NCBI GenBank assembly: GCA_946886065.1
Contig: CAMPHU010000137.1
Location: 1 to 12,723 of the forward strand
Direction of reading: 5' to 3'
Origin: an uncultured Massilia sp.
GTDB taxonomy: Bacteria > Pseudomonadota > Gammaproteobacteria > Burkholderiales > Burkholderiaceae
DNA length: 12,723 nt
Position numbers and translations under genes: made by a program. A model generated the notes under the pieces. It was not told the origin of the DNA, did no database searches, and saw only the letters and a list, made by a program, of their open reading frames with translations. The number at the start of each line of letters is the position of its first letter. Position 1 is the stretch's first letter. Below are positions 5,963 through 12,723 of this stretch, piece by piece.

Positions 5963-6955
5963 TCACAGGTGCTGGCGGCGCCAGGCGCTGGGCGACTGGC
6001 CCAGGTGTCGCATGAAGCTGGCGCGCATTCGCTCGGGGTCGCCGAAGCCGCATTCCTCGGCGATCTGCTCGAGCTTGCGGTCGGACTGCTGCAGCAGGCG
6101 GCGCGCCGCCTCCAGGCGGAACAGCTCGATCGCCTTGGCCGGGGTGCGCCCGGTCCTGGCGCGGTAGACGCGCGCGAAGTTGCGCGGGCTCATGCAGGCC
6201 TGGCCGGCCAGGGTCTCGACGTTGAGGTCGGCGCTGGCCAGGTGGGCGGCGATCCAGCGGTGCAGGGCGTCGAACTGCACGCCGTCGCCGGCCTGCAGCG
6301 CCAGCTGGGCGCTGTGCTGGGATTCGCCGCCGGCGCGGCGCACGTGGACGGCGAGTTCGCGTGCCACCAGCATCGCGATCTCGTTGCCGTGGTCGGCCTC
6401 GACCATGGCCAGCGCCATGTCGATGCCGGTGCTGACGCCGGCCGAGGTCCAGACCGGGTCCTGGCGCACGAATACCGCTTCCGGCTCCACCCGCACGCTG
6501 GGGTGCAAGGCGGCGAGGCGCTCGCACAGGGCCCAGTGGGTGGTGGCGCGGCGGCCGTCGAGCAGGCCGGCCGCGGCCAGCAGGAAGGAGCCGGTGCAGA
6601 CCGAGGCGATGCGCCGTGCGTCGCTGGCGCGCAGCCAGGCGACCAGGGGCGCCAGCTCGTGGATGGCCGTGACCATCTCGGCGGTGCCGGGCACCAGCAC
6701 GGTGTCGGGCTGGAGTTCGGGCGCGTCCAGGCTGGCGGTGGCCAGCACGGTGCCCTCGGCGGTCTCGACCGTGTTGCCGCCGATGCTGGCGGTGACCAGG
6801 GCATAGCCGGGCAAGCCGCGCGGCTTCAGGTGGCGGTTGGCGCACCAGAACACCGTCTGGGCGCCGGCCAGGTCGAGCATGCAGGTGCCGGGGTAGACGG
6901 TAAACACGACCTGCCGCACGGCGTGCGCAGGGGAAGGGGGAAGAAGGGCGTTCAT
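5963..6955 (-). CDS. GlxA-family transcriptional regulator (DJ-1/PfpI domain plus AraC HTH)
   Basis: This 330-residue regulator has two parts. The N-terminal part (about 14-190) is a DJ-1/PfpI amidotransferase-like domain, with FTVYPGTCMLDLAGAQTVF, then Cys120 at the nucleophile elbow (ASVCTGSFLLAAAGLL) and GRRATTHW. The C-terminal part (about 228-328) is a double HTH of the AraC family (NVETLAGQACMSPRNFARVY; GRTPAKAIELFRLEAARRLL; CGFGDPERMRASFMRHLG). Known relatives (GlxA, ArgR, CdhR, GbdR types) sense small nitrogen compounds; this ligand is not evident. The cysteine is retained, but most such regulators are thought not to be enzymes. The gene is divergent from dinB and convergent with the cupin gene. 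No good ribosome site is seen before the ATG; an internal start is possible but the domain begins close to it. Confidence 0.92.
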   Translation of the reverse strand: MNALLPPSPAHAVRQVVFTVYPGTCMLDLAGAQTVFWCANRHLKPRGLPGYALVTASIGGNTVETAEGTVLATASLDAPELQPDTVLVPGTAEMVTAIHELAPLVAWLRASDARRIASVCTGSFLLAAAGLLDGRRATTHWALCERLAALHPSVRVEPEAVFVRQDPVWTSAGVSTGIDMALAMVEADHGNEIAMLVARELAVHVRRAGGESQHSAQLALQAGDGVQFDALHRWIAAHLASADLNVETLAGQACMSPRNFARVYRARTGRTPAKAIELFRLEAARRLLQQSDRKLEQIAEECGFGDPERMRASFMRHLGQSPSAWRRQHL

Positions 6956-7000
6956 GCTTGTCGGACTCTGGGCGGGGGCCGGGAAGGGCCTGCTTTTTTC

Positions 7001-7028
7001 ATTATAGGATTTCCCGGGCGAGCTCCAA
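7001..7028 (-). promoter_or_regulatory. Candidate sigma-70 promoter of the GlxA-family gene
   Basis: The minus strand has a perfect TATAAT at 7006-7001 with a weak -35, TTGGAG, at 7028-7023 (16-base spacer). Transcription would start near 6994, giving a leader of about 40 bases. Confidence 0.6.
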
Positions 7029-7059
7029 GCTCATCCGTAAGAGGGATGCGGCTGTTTGC

Positions 7060-7088
7060 TTGCAACAATTCAGGATTCAGTCGATACT
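7060..7088 (+). promoter_or_regulatory. Sigma-70 promoter of dinB
   Basis: TTGCAA at 7060-7065 and GATACT at 7083-7088 are 17 bases apart, each matching four of six consensus positions. The -10 overlaps the left half of the LexA box, so bound LexA would block RNA polymerase. The predicted start is near 7095. Confidence 0.6.
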
Positions 7089-7102
7089 GTATGCAATTAC
7101 AG
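7087..7102 (+). promoter_or_regulatory. LexA (SOS) box upstream of dinB
   Basis: The sequence is CTGT-ATGCAATT-ACAG, an exact CTGT-N8-ACAG, and the palindrome extends by TA on both sides (7085-7104). It lies 30 bases before the dinB start and overlaps the -10 element. This is the standard gamma/betaproteobacterial LexA operator and predicts DNA-damage induction of dinB. Confidence 0.9.
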
Positions 7103-7131
7103 TAGTGTGCCCCGGTCTGGGGCGGCCTCGA

Positions 7132-8205
7132 GTGAACGCCCCGGTCCGAAAAATCATCCATTGCGACTGCGATTGTTTCTACGCATCCGTCGAGATGCGG
7201 GATGACCCGTCCCTGCGCGGACGGCCGCTGGCCGTGGGTGGGCGGCCCGACCAGCGTGGCGTGATCGCCACCTGCAACTACGAGGCGCGGCGCTACGGCA
7301 TCCATTCGGCCATGGCCACCGCCCAGGCCATGAAGCTGTGCCCGGACCTGCTCGTCATTCCGCCGGCGATGGAGAAGTACCGCATCGCCTCGCGCCAGAT
7401 CATGGACATCTACCGCGACTACACCGAGCTGGTGGAACCGCTCTCGCTCGACGAAGCCTATCTCGACGTCAGCGATTCCCCCCACTGCAAGGGCAGCGCC
7501 ACCCTGATCGCGCAGGAGATCCGGCGCCGCATCTTCGAGACCGTCGGCATCACCGCCTCGGCCGGCGTGGCGCCCAACAAGTTCGTGGCCAAGATCGCCA
7601 GCGACTGGAACAAGCCGGACGGCCTGTTCCTGGTGCGGCCAGGCGAGGTGGACGCCTTCGTGGCCGCGCTGCCCGTGAAGAAGCTCTATGGCGTGGGCAA
7701 GGTGACGGCGGAAAAGATGAACCGCCTGGGCGTCCAGACCTGCGCCGACCTGCGCGGCTGGAGCATGGACCGGCTGCACGAGCACTTCGGCAGCTTCGGC
7801 GCGCGCCTCTACGACCTGTCCCGCGGCATCGACCACCGCCCGGTGAACACTTCGCGCGAGCGCAAGTCGATCAGCACCGAGGAAACCTATACCCCCGACG
7901 TGCCCGACCTGCCGGCCTGCCTGAAGCTGCTGCCCGAGCTGGTGGAACACCTGCTGGGCCGCATCAAGCGCGCCGGCGCCGAAAAATTCATCAACAAGCT
8001 GTTCGTGAAAATCAAGTTCGCGGACTTCCAGCAGACCACGGTGGAGTGTGTTGGCTATGCGCCACATATTCCAACCTACGCCCACCTGATGGAAACCGGC
8101 TGGCTGCGCGCCGCCAAGCCGGTACGCCTCCTCGGCGTCGGCGTGCGCCTGAGCGAGGCGGAAATCGTCGAACAGCTGCGCCTGTTTGACGACCTGACAA
8201 CATAA
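7132..8205 (+). CDS. dinB: DNA polymerase IV (Y-family translesion polymerase)
   Basis: The product is 357 residues when started at GTG 7132, close to the 351 of E. coli Pol IV. It performs error-prone synthesis past damaged bases. The first metal-binding Asp is Asp12 in HCDCDCFYASVE, with Tyr17 at the steric-gate position; the second acidic pair is Asp107-Glu108 in SLDEAYLDV. NYEARRYGI, GVAPNKFVAKIASD and the HhH region PVKKLYGVGKVTAEK follow in the usual order. A little-finger domain occupies about 240-345. The C-terminus carries a beta-clamp-binding motif, QLRLF (348-352). The frame stays open upstream to 6958, but the promoter and LexA box lie inside that stretch, so GTG 7132 is preferred. 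GGGGCGG (7119-7125) is a possible ribosome site, partly in a hairpin. Confidence 0.95.
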   Translation: MNAPVRKIIHCDCDCFYASVEMRDDPSLRGRPLAVGGRPDQRGVIATCNYEARRYGIHSAMATAQAMKLCPDLLVIPPAMEKYRIASRQIMDIYRDYTELVEPLSLDEAYLDVSDSPHCKGSATLIAQEIRRRIFETVGITASAGVAPNKFVAKIASDWNKPDGLFLVRPGEVDAFVAALPVKKLYGVGKVTAEKMNRLGVQTCADLRGWSMDRLHEHFGSFGARLYDLSRGIDHRPVNTSRERKSISTEETYTPDVPDLPACLKLLPELVEHLLGRIKRAGAEKFINKLFVKIKFADFQQTTVECVGYAPHIPTYAHLMETGWLRAAKPVRLLGVGVRLSEAEIVEQLRLFDDLTT

Positions 8206-8240
8206 AAATTTTTTTGCGGCATTAACACTGGGCATCAGCG

Positions 8241-8246
8241 TAGAAT
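8241..8246 (+). promoter_or_regulatory. Candidate -10 element of rdgC
   Basis: TAGAAT in the context GCGTAGAATGTCG lies 41 bases before the rdgC ATG. No good -35 is found at 16-18 bases. The 81-base gap after dinB has no CTG-N10-CAG site, so rdgC does not appear to be under direct LexA control here. An A5T7 run at 8204-8215, at the very end of dinB, has no stem. Confidence 0.4.
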
Positions 8247-8286
8247 GTCGTTCCCTTGAAATACTGAAACAATCGGATAACAGCGT

Positions 8287-9183
8287 ATGTGGTTCAAGAA
8301 TCTCCAGATTTATCGCCTGCCCGCTCCCTGGGCATTCAACCCGGAACAGATGGAAGAAGCGCTCCAGCCGCAGGCGTTCACGCCTGCCAGCAGCAACGAG
8401 CTGCTGCGCCAGGGCTGGGATTCGCCGCGCGGCAATGGCAAGCTGGTCCACGTGGTCAACAAGCAGATGCTGATGATGCTGGGCACCGAGAAGAAGCTGC
8501 TGCCTTCGTCGGTCATCAACCAGGTGGCGAAGGCCAAGGCGGCCGAGCTGGAAGAGCAGCAGGGCTTCCCGCCGGGTAAGAAGGCGATGAAGGAGCTGAA
8601 GGAACGCGTGGCCGACGAACTGCTGCCGCGCGCCTTCTCGATTCGCAGCAACGTCTGGGTCTGGATCGACCCGGTCAACGGCTGGCTGGTGGTGGACGCC
8701 GCCAGCCCGGCCAAGGCCGACGACGTGATCAAGCTGCTGCTCAAGGCGGTCGACCGCATGCCGCTGGAATCGCTGCGCGTGCAGCGCTCGCCGGTGGCCG
8801 TGATGACCGGCTGGCTGGAAGCCGACGAAGCGCCGTATGGCTTCACCATCGACCAGGACACCGAACTGCGCGCCACCGGCGAAAGCCGCGCCGCGGTGCG
8901 CTACGTGAAGCACACCCTGGAGCCGGACGACATCCGCCGCCACATTGCCGCCGGCAAGCAGTGCACCCGCCTGGCCATGACCTGGAACGACCGCATCAGC
9001 TTCGTGCTGACCGAGTCGCTGGCGATCAAGGGCGTCAAGCCGCTGGACGTGATCAAGGAAGGCGAGGCGCCGACCTATAGCGACGACGAGCGTTTCGACA
9101 ACGACATCGTGCTGATGACGGGCGAGATGGCCAAGCTGCTGGCCGACGTGGTGGAAGCCCTCGGCGGCGAAGCCAAGGCGTAA
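8287..9183 (+). CDS. rdgC: Recombination-associated protein RdgC
   Basis: This 298-residue protein begins [11 protein letters not shown], the hallmark start of RdgC, and is close to the usual length of about 300. Family-typical stretches include GWDSPRG (about 43-49), [22 protein letters not shown] (about 72-93) and the C-terminal [16 protein letters not shown]. Known RdgC forms a ring-shaped dimer around double-stranded DNA in the nucleoid and limits RecA loading and activity. It follows dinB in the same direction after 81 bases, with its own putative -10, so independent transcription is likely although both act in DNA damage tolerance and recombination. The ribosome binding site is weak (GGATAA, 8275-8280). 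Confidence 0.95.
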   Translation: MWFKNLQIYRLPAPWAFNPEQMEEALQPQAFTPASSNELLRQGWDSPRGNGKLVHVVNKQMLMMLGTEKKLLPSSVINQVAKAKAAELEEQQGFPPGKKAMKELKERVADELLPRAFSIRSNVWVWIDPVNGWLVVDAASPAKADDVIKLLLKAVDRMPLESLRVQRSPVAVMTGWLEADEAPYGFTIDQDTELRATGESRAAVRYVKHTLEPDDIRRHIAAGKQCTRLAMTWNDRISFVLTESLAIKGVKPLDVIKEGEAPTYSDDERFDNDIVLMTGEMAKLLADVVEALGGEAKA

Positions 9184-9197
9184 TCGTCTCCCGATGT

Positions 9198-9218
9198 GCC
9201 GGCGGTCCTGCCGCCGGC
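9198..9218. terminator. GC hairpin between convergent rdgC and catalase genes
   Basis: GCCGGCGG (9198-9205) pairs with CCGCCGGC (9211-9218) around a five-base loop. It occupies most of the 39-base gap between two convergent genes. No T-run follows on either strand, so its activity as an intrinsic terminator is uncertain. Confidence 0.4.
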
Positions 9219-9222
9219 GCAC

Positions 9223-10839
9223 TCACTTCCCGGCCGCGAGCTCGTCGCTCGTGGCCGGTTCCTTGCCTGCGCCTTCCGGCTGTCCATCCGAATAGGTCGG
9301 CCCTTGCCGGTGCTTGTGCGGCGCCGGCTTGCCCTCGAGCGGCGGCAATCCCCTGGCACGCTCCAGGTCGACGCCGGCAATCTCCGCCACCCGGCGTGCA
9401 TACTCCTCGTCGCAATGCCACAGGTGCCACACCATGCGCAGCTGTATCGGCTCGGGACATTTCCTTAAATCGCCCCCGACGTTGTTCACCAGCTCGTCGC
9501 GTTCCCAGTCCTCGAAGCTGCGATAGCGCGCGCCTGCCTGCCCATAGTCGTCGGCCGTGCGGCTGGTCTGGTAGCGCCCCAGGTGGCCTTCGACGTACTG
9601 GTGATAATCGTGGGCCGGCTGCGGCGCTTCCTGGTAGCCGCCCATGATGCTGGGCTCGTAGTTGATGTGCTTGTCCTCGCCGCGGTTGTCGACGTAATAG
9701 GTCATCTGGCCGTCGCGCTGGTTGGTGCGCGCCATCGCGTTTTCCTGCGGAGCATTGATCGGCAACTGGAGGTAGTTCGCGCCCACGCGGTAGCGCTGGG
9801 TGTCGGAATACGACAGGGTGCGGCCCTGCAGCATCTTATCGTCGGAAAAATCGACGCCGTCCACCAGCACTCCGGTGCCGAAGGCCGACTGCTCGGTTTC
9901 CGCGAACACGTTGTCCGGGTTCTTGTTCAGCACCAGGCGGCCCACCGGCAGCAGCGGGAAGCGGTCTTCCGGCCAGCGCTTGGTGTCGTCGAGCGGGTCG
10001 AAGTCGAGCTCGGGATGCCCGCCGTCGCTCATGAGCTGCACGCAGAATTCCCATTCCGGAAAATCGCCCCGATCGATGGCGTCGTAGAGGTCGCGCGTGG
10101 CGTGGCTGGTGTCGTGGGCCTGGATCTCGGCGGCTTGCGCGGCGGTCAGGTTGCGCACGCCCTGCCTGGGTTCGAAGTGGAACTTGACCAGGTGGGCCAC
10201 GCCCTGGTCGTTGACCAGCTTGTAGGTGTTCACACCCGAGCCTTCCATCTCGCGATAATTGGCCGGGATGCCCCAGGGGCTCTTGACCCAGGTGACCATG
10301 TGCAGGGCTTCCGGATGGCTGCAGATGAAGTCGTAGAAGCGCCAGGGTTCCTGCTGGTTGGTGACGGGGTCGGGCTTGAAGGCGTGGATCATGTCCGGGA
10401 ACTTGATCGCGTCGCGGATGAAGAAGACCTTCAGGTTGTTGCCCACCAGGTCCCAGTTGCCTTCGACGGTCTTGAACTTGATGGCGAAGCCGCGCGGATC
10501 GCGCGCCGTCTCGGGCGACTCCCTGGCGCCGATCACGGTGGAGAAGCGCACGAACACCGGGGTCTGTACGCCGGTGTCGTTGAGCACGCGCGCCCGCGTG
10601 TACCTGCTCGCGGGCTCATCGCCGATCTTGCCGTAGGCTTCGAAGTAGCCATGGGCGCCGGTGCCGCGCGCATGCACCACGCGTTCCGGAATCCGCTCGC
10701 GGTCGAAGTGGGTGATCTTTTCGATGAACTGGTAGTTCTCGAGCGTGGCCGGCCCGCGCTCGCCGACGGAACGCATGGCCTGGTTGTCGCGGACCGGGTG
10801 GCCCTGGCGGGTGGTCAGCGTGGGTCGCTGCTCGCTCAT
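9223..10839 (-). CDS. Monofunctional heme catalase
   Basis: This 538-residue catalase (2 H2O2 to 2 H2O + O2) has all the expected active-site segments. Distal His56 lies in [16 protein letters not shown], the distal Asn in NWDLVGNN (about 128-135), and the proximal heme-ligand Tyr344 in [27 protein letters not shown] and [11 protein letters not shown] are also typical. The core and a short C-terminal helical region end near residue 495; a polar tail of about 40 residues follows ([20 protein letters not shown]). It lacks the large flavodoxin-like domain of KatE-type enzymes, so it is a small-subunit catalase, probably cytoplasmic as no signal peptide is seen. AGAGGA (10852-10847) lies seven bases before the ATG. 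It could be OxyR-controlled, but no such site was identified. Confidence 0.96.
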   Translation of the reverse strand: MSEQRPTLTTRQGHPVRDNQAMRSVGERGPATLENYQFIEKITHFDRERIPERVVHARGTGAHGYFEAYGKIGDEPASRYTRARVLNDTGVQTPVFVRFSTVIGARESPETARDPRGFAIKFKTVEGNWDLVGNNLKVFFIRDAIKFPDMIHAFKPDPVTNQQEPWRFYDFICSHPEALHMVTWVKSPWGIPANYREMEGSGVNTYKLVNDQGVAHLVKFHFEPRQGVRNLTAAQAAEIQAHDTSHATRDLYDAIDRGDFPEWEFCVQLMSDGGHPELDFDPLDDTKRWPEDRFPLLPVGRLVLNKNPDNVFAETEQSAFGTGVLVDGVDFSDDKMLQGRTLSYSDTQRYRVGANYLQLPINAPQENAMARTNQRDGQMTYYVDNRGEDKHINYEPSIMGGYQEAPQPAHDYHQYVEGHLGRYQTSRTADDYGQAGARYRSFEDWERDELVNNVGGDLRKCPEPIQLRMVWHLWHCDEEYARRVAEIAGVDLERARGLPPLEGKPAPHKHRQGPTYSDGQPEGAGKEPATSDELAAGK

Positions 10840-10870
10840 GGCTCTCTCCTCTTTCAGGGTGGGAGAGGGC

Positions 10871-10876
10871 AGTATA
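10871..10876 (-). promoter_or_regulatory. Candidate -10 element of the catalase gene
   Basis: The minus strand reads TATACT, five of six matches to consensus, 31 bases before the catalase ATG. At 17 bases upstream no -35 match exists; that region lies in the hairpin at 10892-10910. A poor -35 fits an activator-dependent promoter, which is an inference. Confidence 0.45.
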
Positions 10877-10891
10877 GGAAAGGCAAGCGAA

Positions 10892-10910
10892 GGGCAGCGC
10901 GCGGCTGCCC
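10892..10910 (-). terminator. Perfect hairpin downstream of the asparaginase-like gene
   Basis: GGGCAGC and GCTGCCC (7 bp, perfect) flank a five-base GCGCG loop, 16 bases after the stop codon of the asparaginase-like gene. On the minus strand it is followed by TTCGCTTGCCTTTCC, pyrimidine-rich but without a clean T-run. It is a plausible weak terminator separating that gene from catalase, or part of the catalase control region. Confidence 0.45.
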
Positions 10911-10926
10911 CGCGGAAAAGGCTGGC

Positions 10927-11412
10927 TTACAGCTGCTGGAACACGCCGGCGGCGCGGTTCTTCTGGACGTTATCCCATGGGAAGACCTGGCCGTTCATGG
11001 CGACGTAGACGCCGGCCGGCAGGGCCTGGGCCACACCGCAGGCGAAGCCGAGGTTGAACAGGGCGTCCGAGTTGGCGATCTCGTAGGGGATCATGGCGCC
11101 GGTCAGCACGATGGTCTGGCCGAGATTGGCCGCGCCCAGCACCGCCGCGGTTTCGCGCATGGTGTCGGTGCCGTGGATGATGACGATGGCTTTCTCTTGC
11201 GCAGCCTGGCAGGCGGCCAGCACGCGCTGGCGGTCGGCGTCCTGCATGTCGAGCGAATCGAGCAGGGGCAGCACGTCGAGCGCGACGGGGATCGTCATGC
11301 GGCTGCGCTTGATCACTTCGGGCAAATGGCTGTCGGAGAAGCCGAGCACGCCGTTCAGTTCGTTGTAATGCTTGTCGAAGGTGCCGCCGGTGGCGATGAG
11401 TCGGAGAGTCAT
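10927..11412 (-). CDS. Single-domain asparaginase-like protein (N-terminal asparaginase domain only)
   Basis: This 161-residue protein matches only the N-terminal domain of bacterial L-asparaginases (about 330 residues). The counterparts of E. coli AnsB catalytic residues are visible: Thr11 in IATGGTFD (Thr12), Thr82-Asp83 in HGTDTM (Thr89-Asp90), and Lys151 in DNVQKN (Lys162). SLDM at 53-56 replaces the SQDM substrate loop. The C-terminal domain, which completes the active site across the tetramer, is absent. The gene ends cleanly with a hairpin after it and no asparaginase-like continuation, so it is a genuine short form and not a recent truncation. Short stand-alone forms are known in proteobacteria, as far as I recall. 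Activity is unproven. The ribosome site is weak; TATCAT at 11463-11458 is a possible -10. Confidence 0.85.
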   Translation of the reverse strand: MTLRLIATGGTFDKHYNELNGVLGFSDSHLPEVIKRSRMTIPVALDVLPLLDSLDMQDADRQRVLAACQAAQEKAIVIIHGTDTMRETAAVLGAANLGQTIVLTGAMIPYEIANSDALFNLGFACGVAQALPAGVYVAMNGQVFPWDNVQKNRAAGVFQQL

Positions 11413-11498
11413 ATCGGTTTAATGAAGGTTTATCAATGCAGTGAAAAAAGCTCGCTCATGATAGCCGCAAACGGGTATGTATCCGTGTGTGACTGCGC

Positions 11499-11504
11499 TA
11501 GAAT
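11499..11504 (+). promoter_or_regulatory. Candidate -10 element of the gene at 11561
   Basis: TAGAAT in the context TGCGCTAGAATCG closely resembles the rdgC -10 context and likewise has no convincing -35. It lies 56 bases before the ATG at 11561 and downstream of an earlier in-frame ATG at 11477, which argues for the later start. Confidence 0.45.
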
Positions 11505-11560
11505 CGTTCGGATCGGATGAGTACACTGATTCCCTTGTTTCCTTCCTTGCTATTTTTTCC

Positions 11561-12316
11561 ATGAAAACCGTTGCTCCAGGAACCGTCATTTTCCACCGCC
11601 ATCGAGGCTATGGCGTGATCACCCACGTCAACCTCCTGACGGGCTGGATCACGGCGCGTTTCGGCAGCGAATCGCGTCCGCTGGACCTGAACCTGTCGAG
11701 CGACGAGGTGCAGCATGCGGACGGCGAACCCATCCTGTTCCGCCGCACGCCGCCGGACCGCATGCCGCATGCGCGCCTGATGGCGGTGGTGCGCGAGCTG
11801 CACAAGGCGGGCTACCAGAAGCTGTACCTGTATTCCTGGCCCAAGCCCTCGGGGCTGCACTGGCGCTGGCATTTGTTCACCGGGCCGCGCAACTGGATGC
11901 AGCGTACCTGGCGCGAAGGCTGGTATGGCTCGGGGGCGGATTACAACAACAATCCGGTGATGGGCTGGGGCGATGTGCCGGGGGCGACGACGGATGAGCT
12001 GATTCATGCCTTGGCGAAGTTCGATCCGCAGGGGCTGGCGCAGGCGCTGGGGAGGGACGAGGATCATACGGCGTGGTTCGCGCAGGCCTGCGAGCTGCTG
12101 CTGCCGGGGTACATGTACAGCCTGAACATGGAGCGGCCGGCGGGCGGCGGGTTGATCGAGGCGCCCTTGGTGCCGGTGGTGCCGGTGAAGGCGGGCTTGA
12201 AAGCGTATACCGGGCCGGATATCGGCTGGCCGCCGGGATGGGCCGGGTTGTGGACGGGCACGCATGTCATGCCGGCGCGTAAGCTTAATCTGACGGGGGA
12301 GCCGGAGCTGCGCTAA
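11561..12316 (+). CDS. Uncharacterised Trp-rich protein
   Basis: This 251-residue product is not recognised. The N-terminus (MKTVAPGTVIFHRHRGYGVITH, with WITARFG soon after) looks like a small beta-barrel of the KOW/CarD-like kind, which may bind nucleic acid or polymerase; this is a resemblance only. The middle contains LYLYSWPKP, LHWRWHLFTGPRNWM and REGWYGSGADYNNNPVMGWGD. There are 12 tryptophans in all, spread over the whole length. The C-terminal part is Pro/Gly-rich (PVVPVK, GWPPGWAGLW). No signal peptide or membrane segment is seen, so it is probably cytoplasmic. The frame is open from ATG 11477 (279 residues), but a putative -10 at 11499 makes ATG 11561 more likely; neither start has a good ribosome site. 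It is divergent from the asparaginase-like gene with a short shared upstream region. Confidence 0.7.
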   Translation: MKTVAPGTVIFHRHRGYGVITHVNLLTGWITARFGSESRPLDLNLSSDEVQHADGEPILFRRTPPDRMPHARLMAVVRELHKAGYQKLYLYSWPKPSGLHWRWHLFTGPRNWMQRTWREGWYGSGADYNNNPVMGWGDVPGATTDELIHALAKFDPQGLAQALGRDEDHTAWFAQACELLLPGYMYSLNMERPAGGGLIEAPLVPVVPVKAGLKAYTGPDIGWPPGWAGLWTGTHVMPARKLNLTGEPELR

Positions 12317-12353
12317 GTTGCTGGTGCAATCACGGGTTATCGCTGCGGTGCGA

Positions 12354-12461
12354 ACTTGGGTCCCCGCCTTCGCGGGGATGACGTTATTAAGATACGGACC
12401 ACAATAGCTATCGTAGTCGGTATCTTTTGAACGTCATCCCCGCACAGGCGGGGACCCAAGT
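12354..12461. repeat. REPIN-like 108-base inverted repeat
   Basis: Two 32-base arms, 12354-12385 and 12430-12461, are inverted copies with 30 of 32 matching. Each contains its own hairpin: CCCCGC-CTTC-GCGGGG at 12362-12377 and CCCCGC-ACAG-GCGGGG at 12438-12453. The inner 44 bases continue the symmetry without indels (AAGATAC/GTATCTT, centre ATAGCTAT at 12404-12411) with only six mismatched pairs. The layout of two inverted REP-type units joined by a spacer is that of a REPIN, a non-autonomous element mobilised by RAYT transposases. It lies between convergent genes and could also act as a terminator for both. Confidence 0.8.
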
Positions 12462-12481
12462 CTGCAAGCTGACCAATAACG

Positions 12482-12723
12482 TCACCTCTTACCCAAGGCC
12501 TCCGGATTCAAGATGTTATCCGGCTTCCCTTCAGCAAACTTCAGCACATTCTCGAACGCGATCTGGAAATAGATCTCGTAGCTATCCTTTTCCACATACC
12601 CCAGGTGCGGCGTCGCCAGCACCGTTGGAATACGCAGCAACTCCGCATCCGCCGCCAGCGGCTCGCTGGTGAACACATCCAGCGCCGCCGCCCCCGGCCG
12701 CCCCTTGCGCAGCGCGTCCTCCA
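12482..12723 (-). CDS. C-terminal end of a D-2-hydroxyacid dehydrogenase family protein, truncated by the window
   Basis: The last 79 codons are present, reading leftwards from the window edge to a TGA at 12484-12482. The sequence EDALRKGRPGAAALDVF, then SEPL and TVLATPHLGY, is typical of the end of the NAD-binding domain of D-isomer-specific 2-hydroxyacid dehydrogenases; the His of PHLG is the catalytic acid/base in the family. The tail ENVLKFAEGKPDNILNPEAL is the usual return to the substrate domain. The specific substrate (3-phosphoglycerate, glyoxylate or other) cannot be told from this part. It is convergent with the uncharacterised gene, with the REPIN-like element between them. Confidence 0.88.
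   Translation of the reverse strand, partial: EDALRKGRPGAAALDVFTSEPLAADAELLRIPTVLATPHLGYVEKDSYEIYFQIAFENVLKFAEGKPDNILNPEALGKR

Noticed and set aside
6958..7131. An upstream TTG start that would extend DinB by 58 residues
   Set aside because: The stretch contains the promoter and LexA box, has no similarity to Pol IV, and GTG 7132 gives the normal family length.
6952..9222. A 756-codon open frame on the minus strand opposite dinB and rdgC
   Set aside because: Spans two well-identified genes, the dinB promoter and an intergenic gap; its His/Arg/Leu-rich translation has no recognisable motif.
9583..11520. A 645-codon plus-strand frame opposite catalase and the asparaginase-like gene
   Set aside because: Runs through two antisense genes and their control regions; its translation is repetitive Val/Ala/His/Gly sequence typical of GC-rich shadows.
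11477..11560. An upstream ATG extending the uncharacterised protein by 28 residues
   Set aside because: A TAGAAT promoter-like element lies inside the extension and the added sequence looks non-coding. Kept as a lower-probability alternative.
1..12723. CRISPR array, tRNA/rRNA, prophage, toxin-antitoxin or defence island
   Set aside because: No repeat-spacer pattern, cloverleaf-like sequence, integrase, or recognisable defence domain was seen; the genes are ordinary chromosomal families.

Overview
The window reads as chromosomal DNA of a high-GC betaproteobacterium, most likely Burkholderiales, family Oxalobacteraceae (Massilia/Telluria group). This is inferred from gene types, GC-rich third codon positions and E. 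coli-like promoter and LexA motifs; no database search was run. It has no rRNA, tRNA, CRISPR array, transposase or phage gene. Nearly all of it is chromosomal housekeeping and stress-response DNA.

Layout. (1) 1-2411: the 3' end of one secreted S8 serine protease, then a complete paralogue in tandem. Both end in the same C-terminal domain and the same 34-base terminator. (2) 2423-5956: a redox/peroxide module around a LysR regulator. An SDR-like NAD(P)-binding protein and an Ohr-type peroxidase run leftwards. A CxxC AhpD-like protein and a secreted cupin run rightwards from the divergent side of lysR. (3) 5963-6955: a GlxA-type AraC regulator with a DJ-1/PfpI domain. (4) 7060-9183: dinB (DNA polymerase IV) behind a textbook LexA box, then rdgC. 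(5) 9223-11412, leftwards: a heme catalase and a single-domain asparaginase-like protein. (6) 11561-12316: an unrecognised Trp-rich protein. (7) 12354-12461: a 108-base REPIN-like palindrome, followed by the 3' end of a D-2-hydroxyacid dehydrogenase gene.

How it fits together. The strongest new observation is in module 2. The promoter regions of the SDR-ohr pair and of the AhpD-cupin pair can be aligned without gaps over 72 bases (52 identical by eye). They share a T-N11-A LysR-type dyad centred near -66, a CCTACCGGG block, and CCTACACTG containing the putative -10. One lies just downstream of the lysR stop codon and the other in the divergent intergenic region. The simplest reading is one LysR-controlled regulon of two duplicated promoters flanking their regulator. 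Its likely role is handling organic peroxide or electrophile stress; the inducer is unknown. Catalase lies about 5 kb away but does not visibly share this promoter block. dinB looks SOS-controlled; rdgC next to it has its own -10 and no LexA box.
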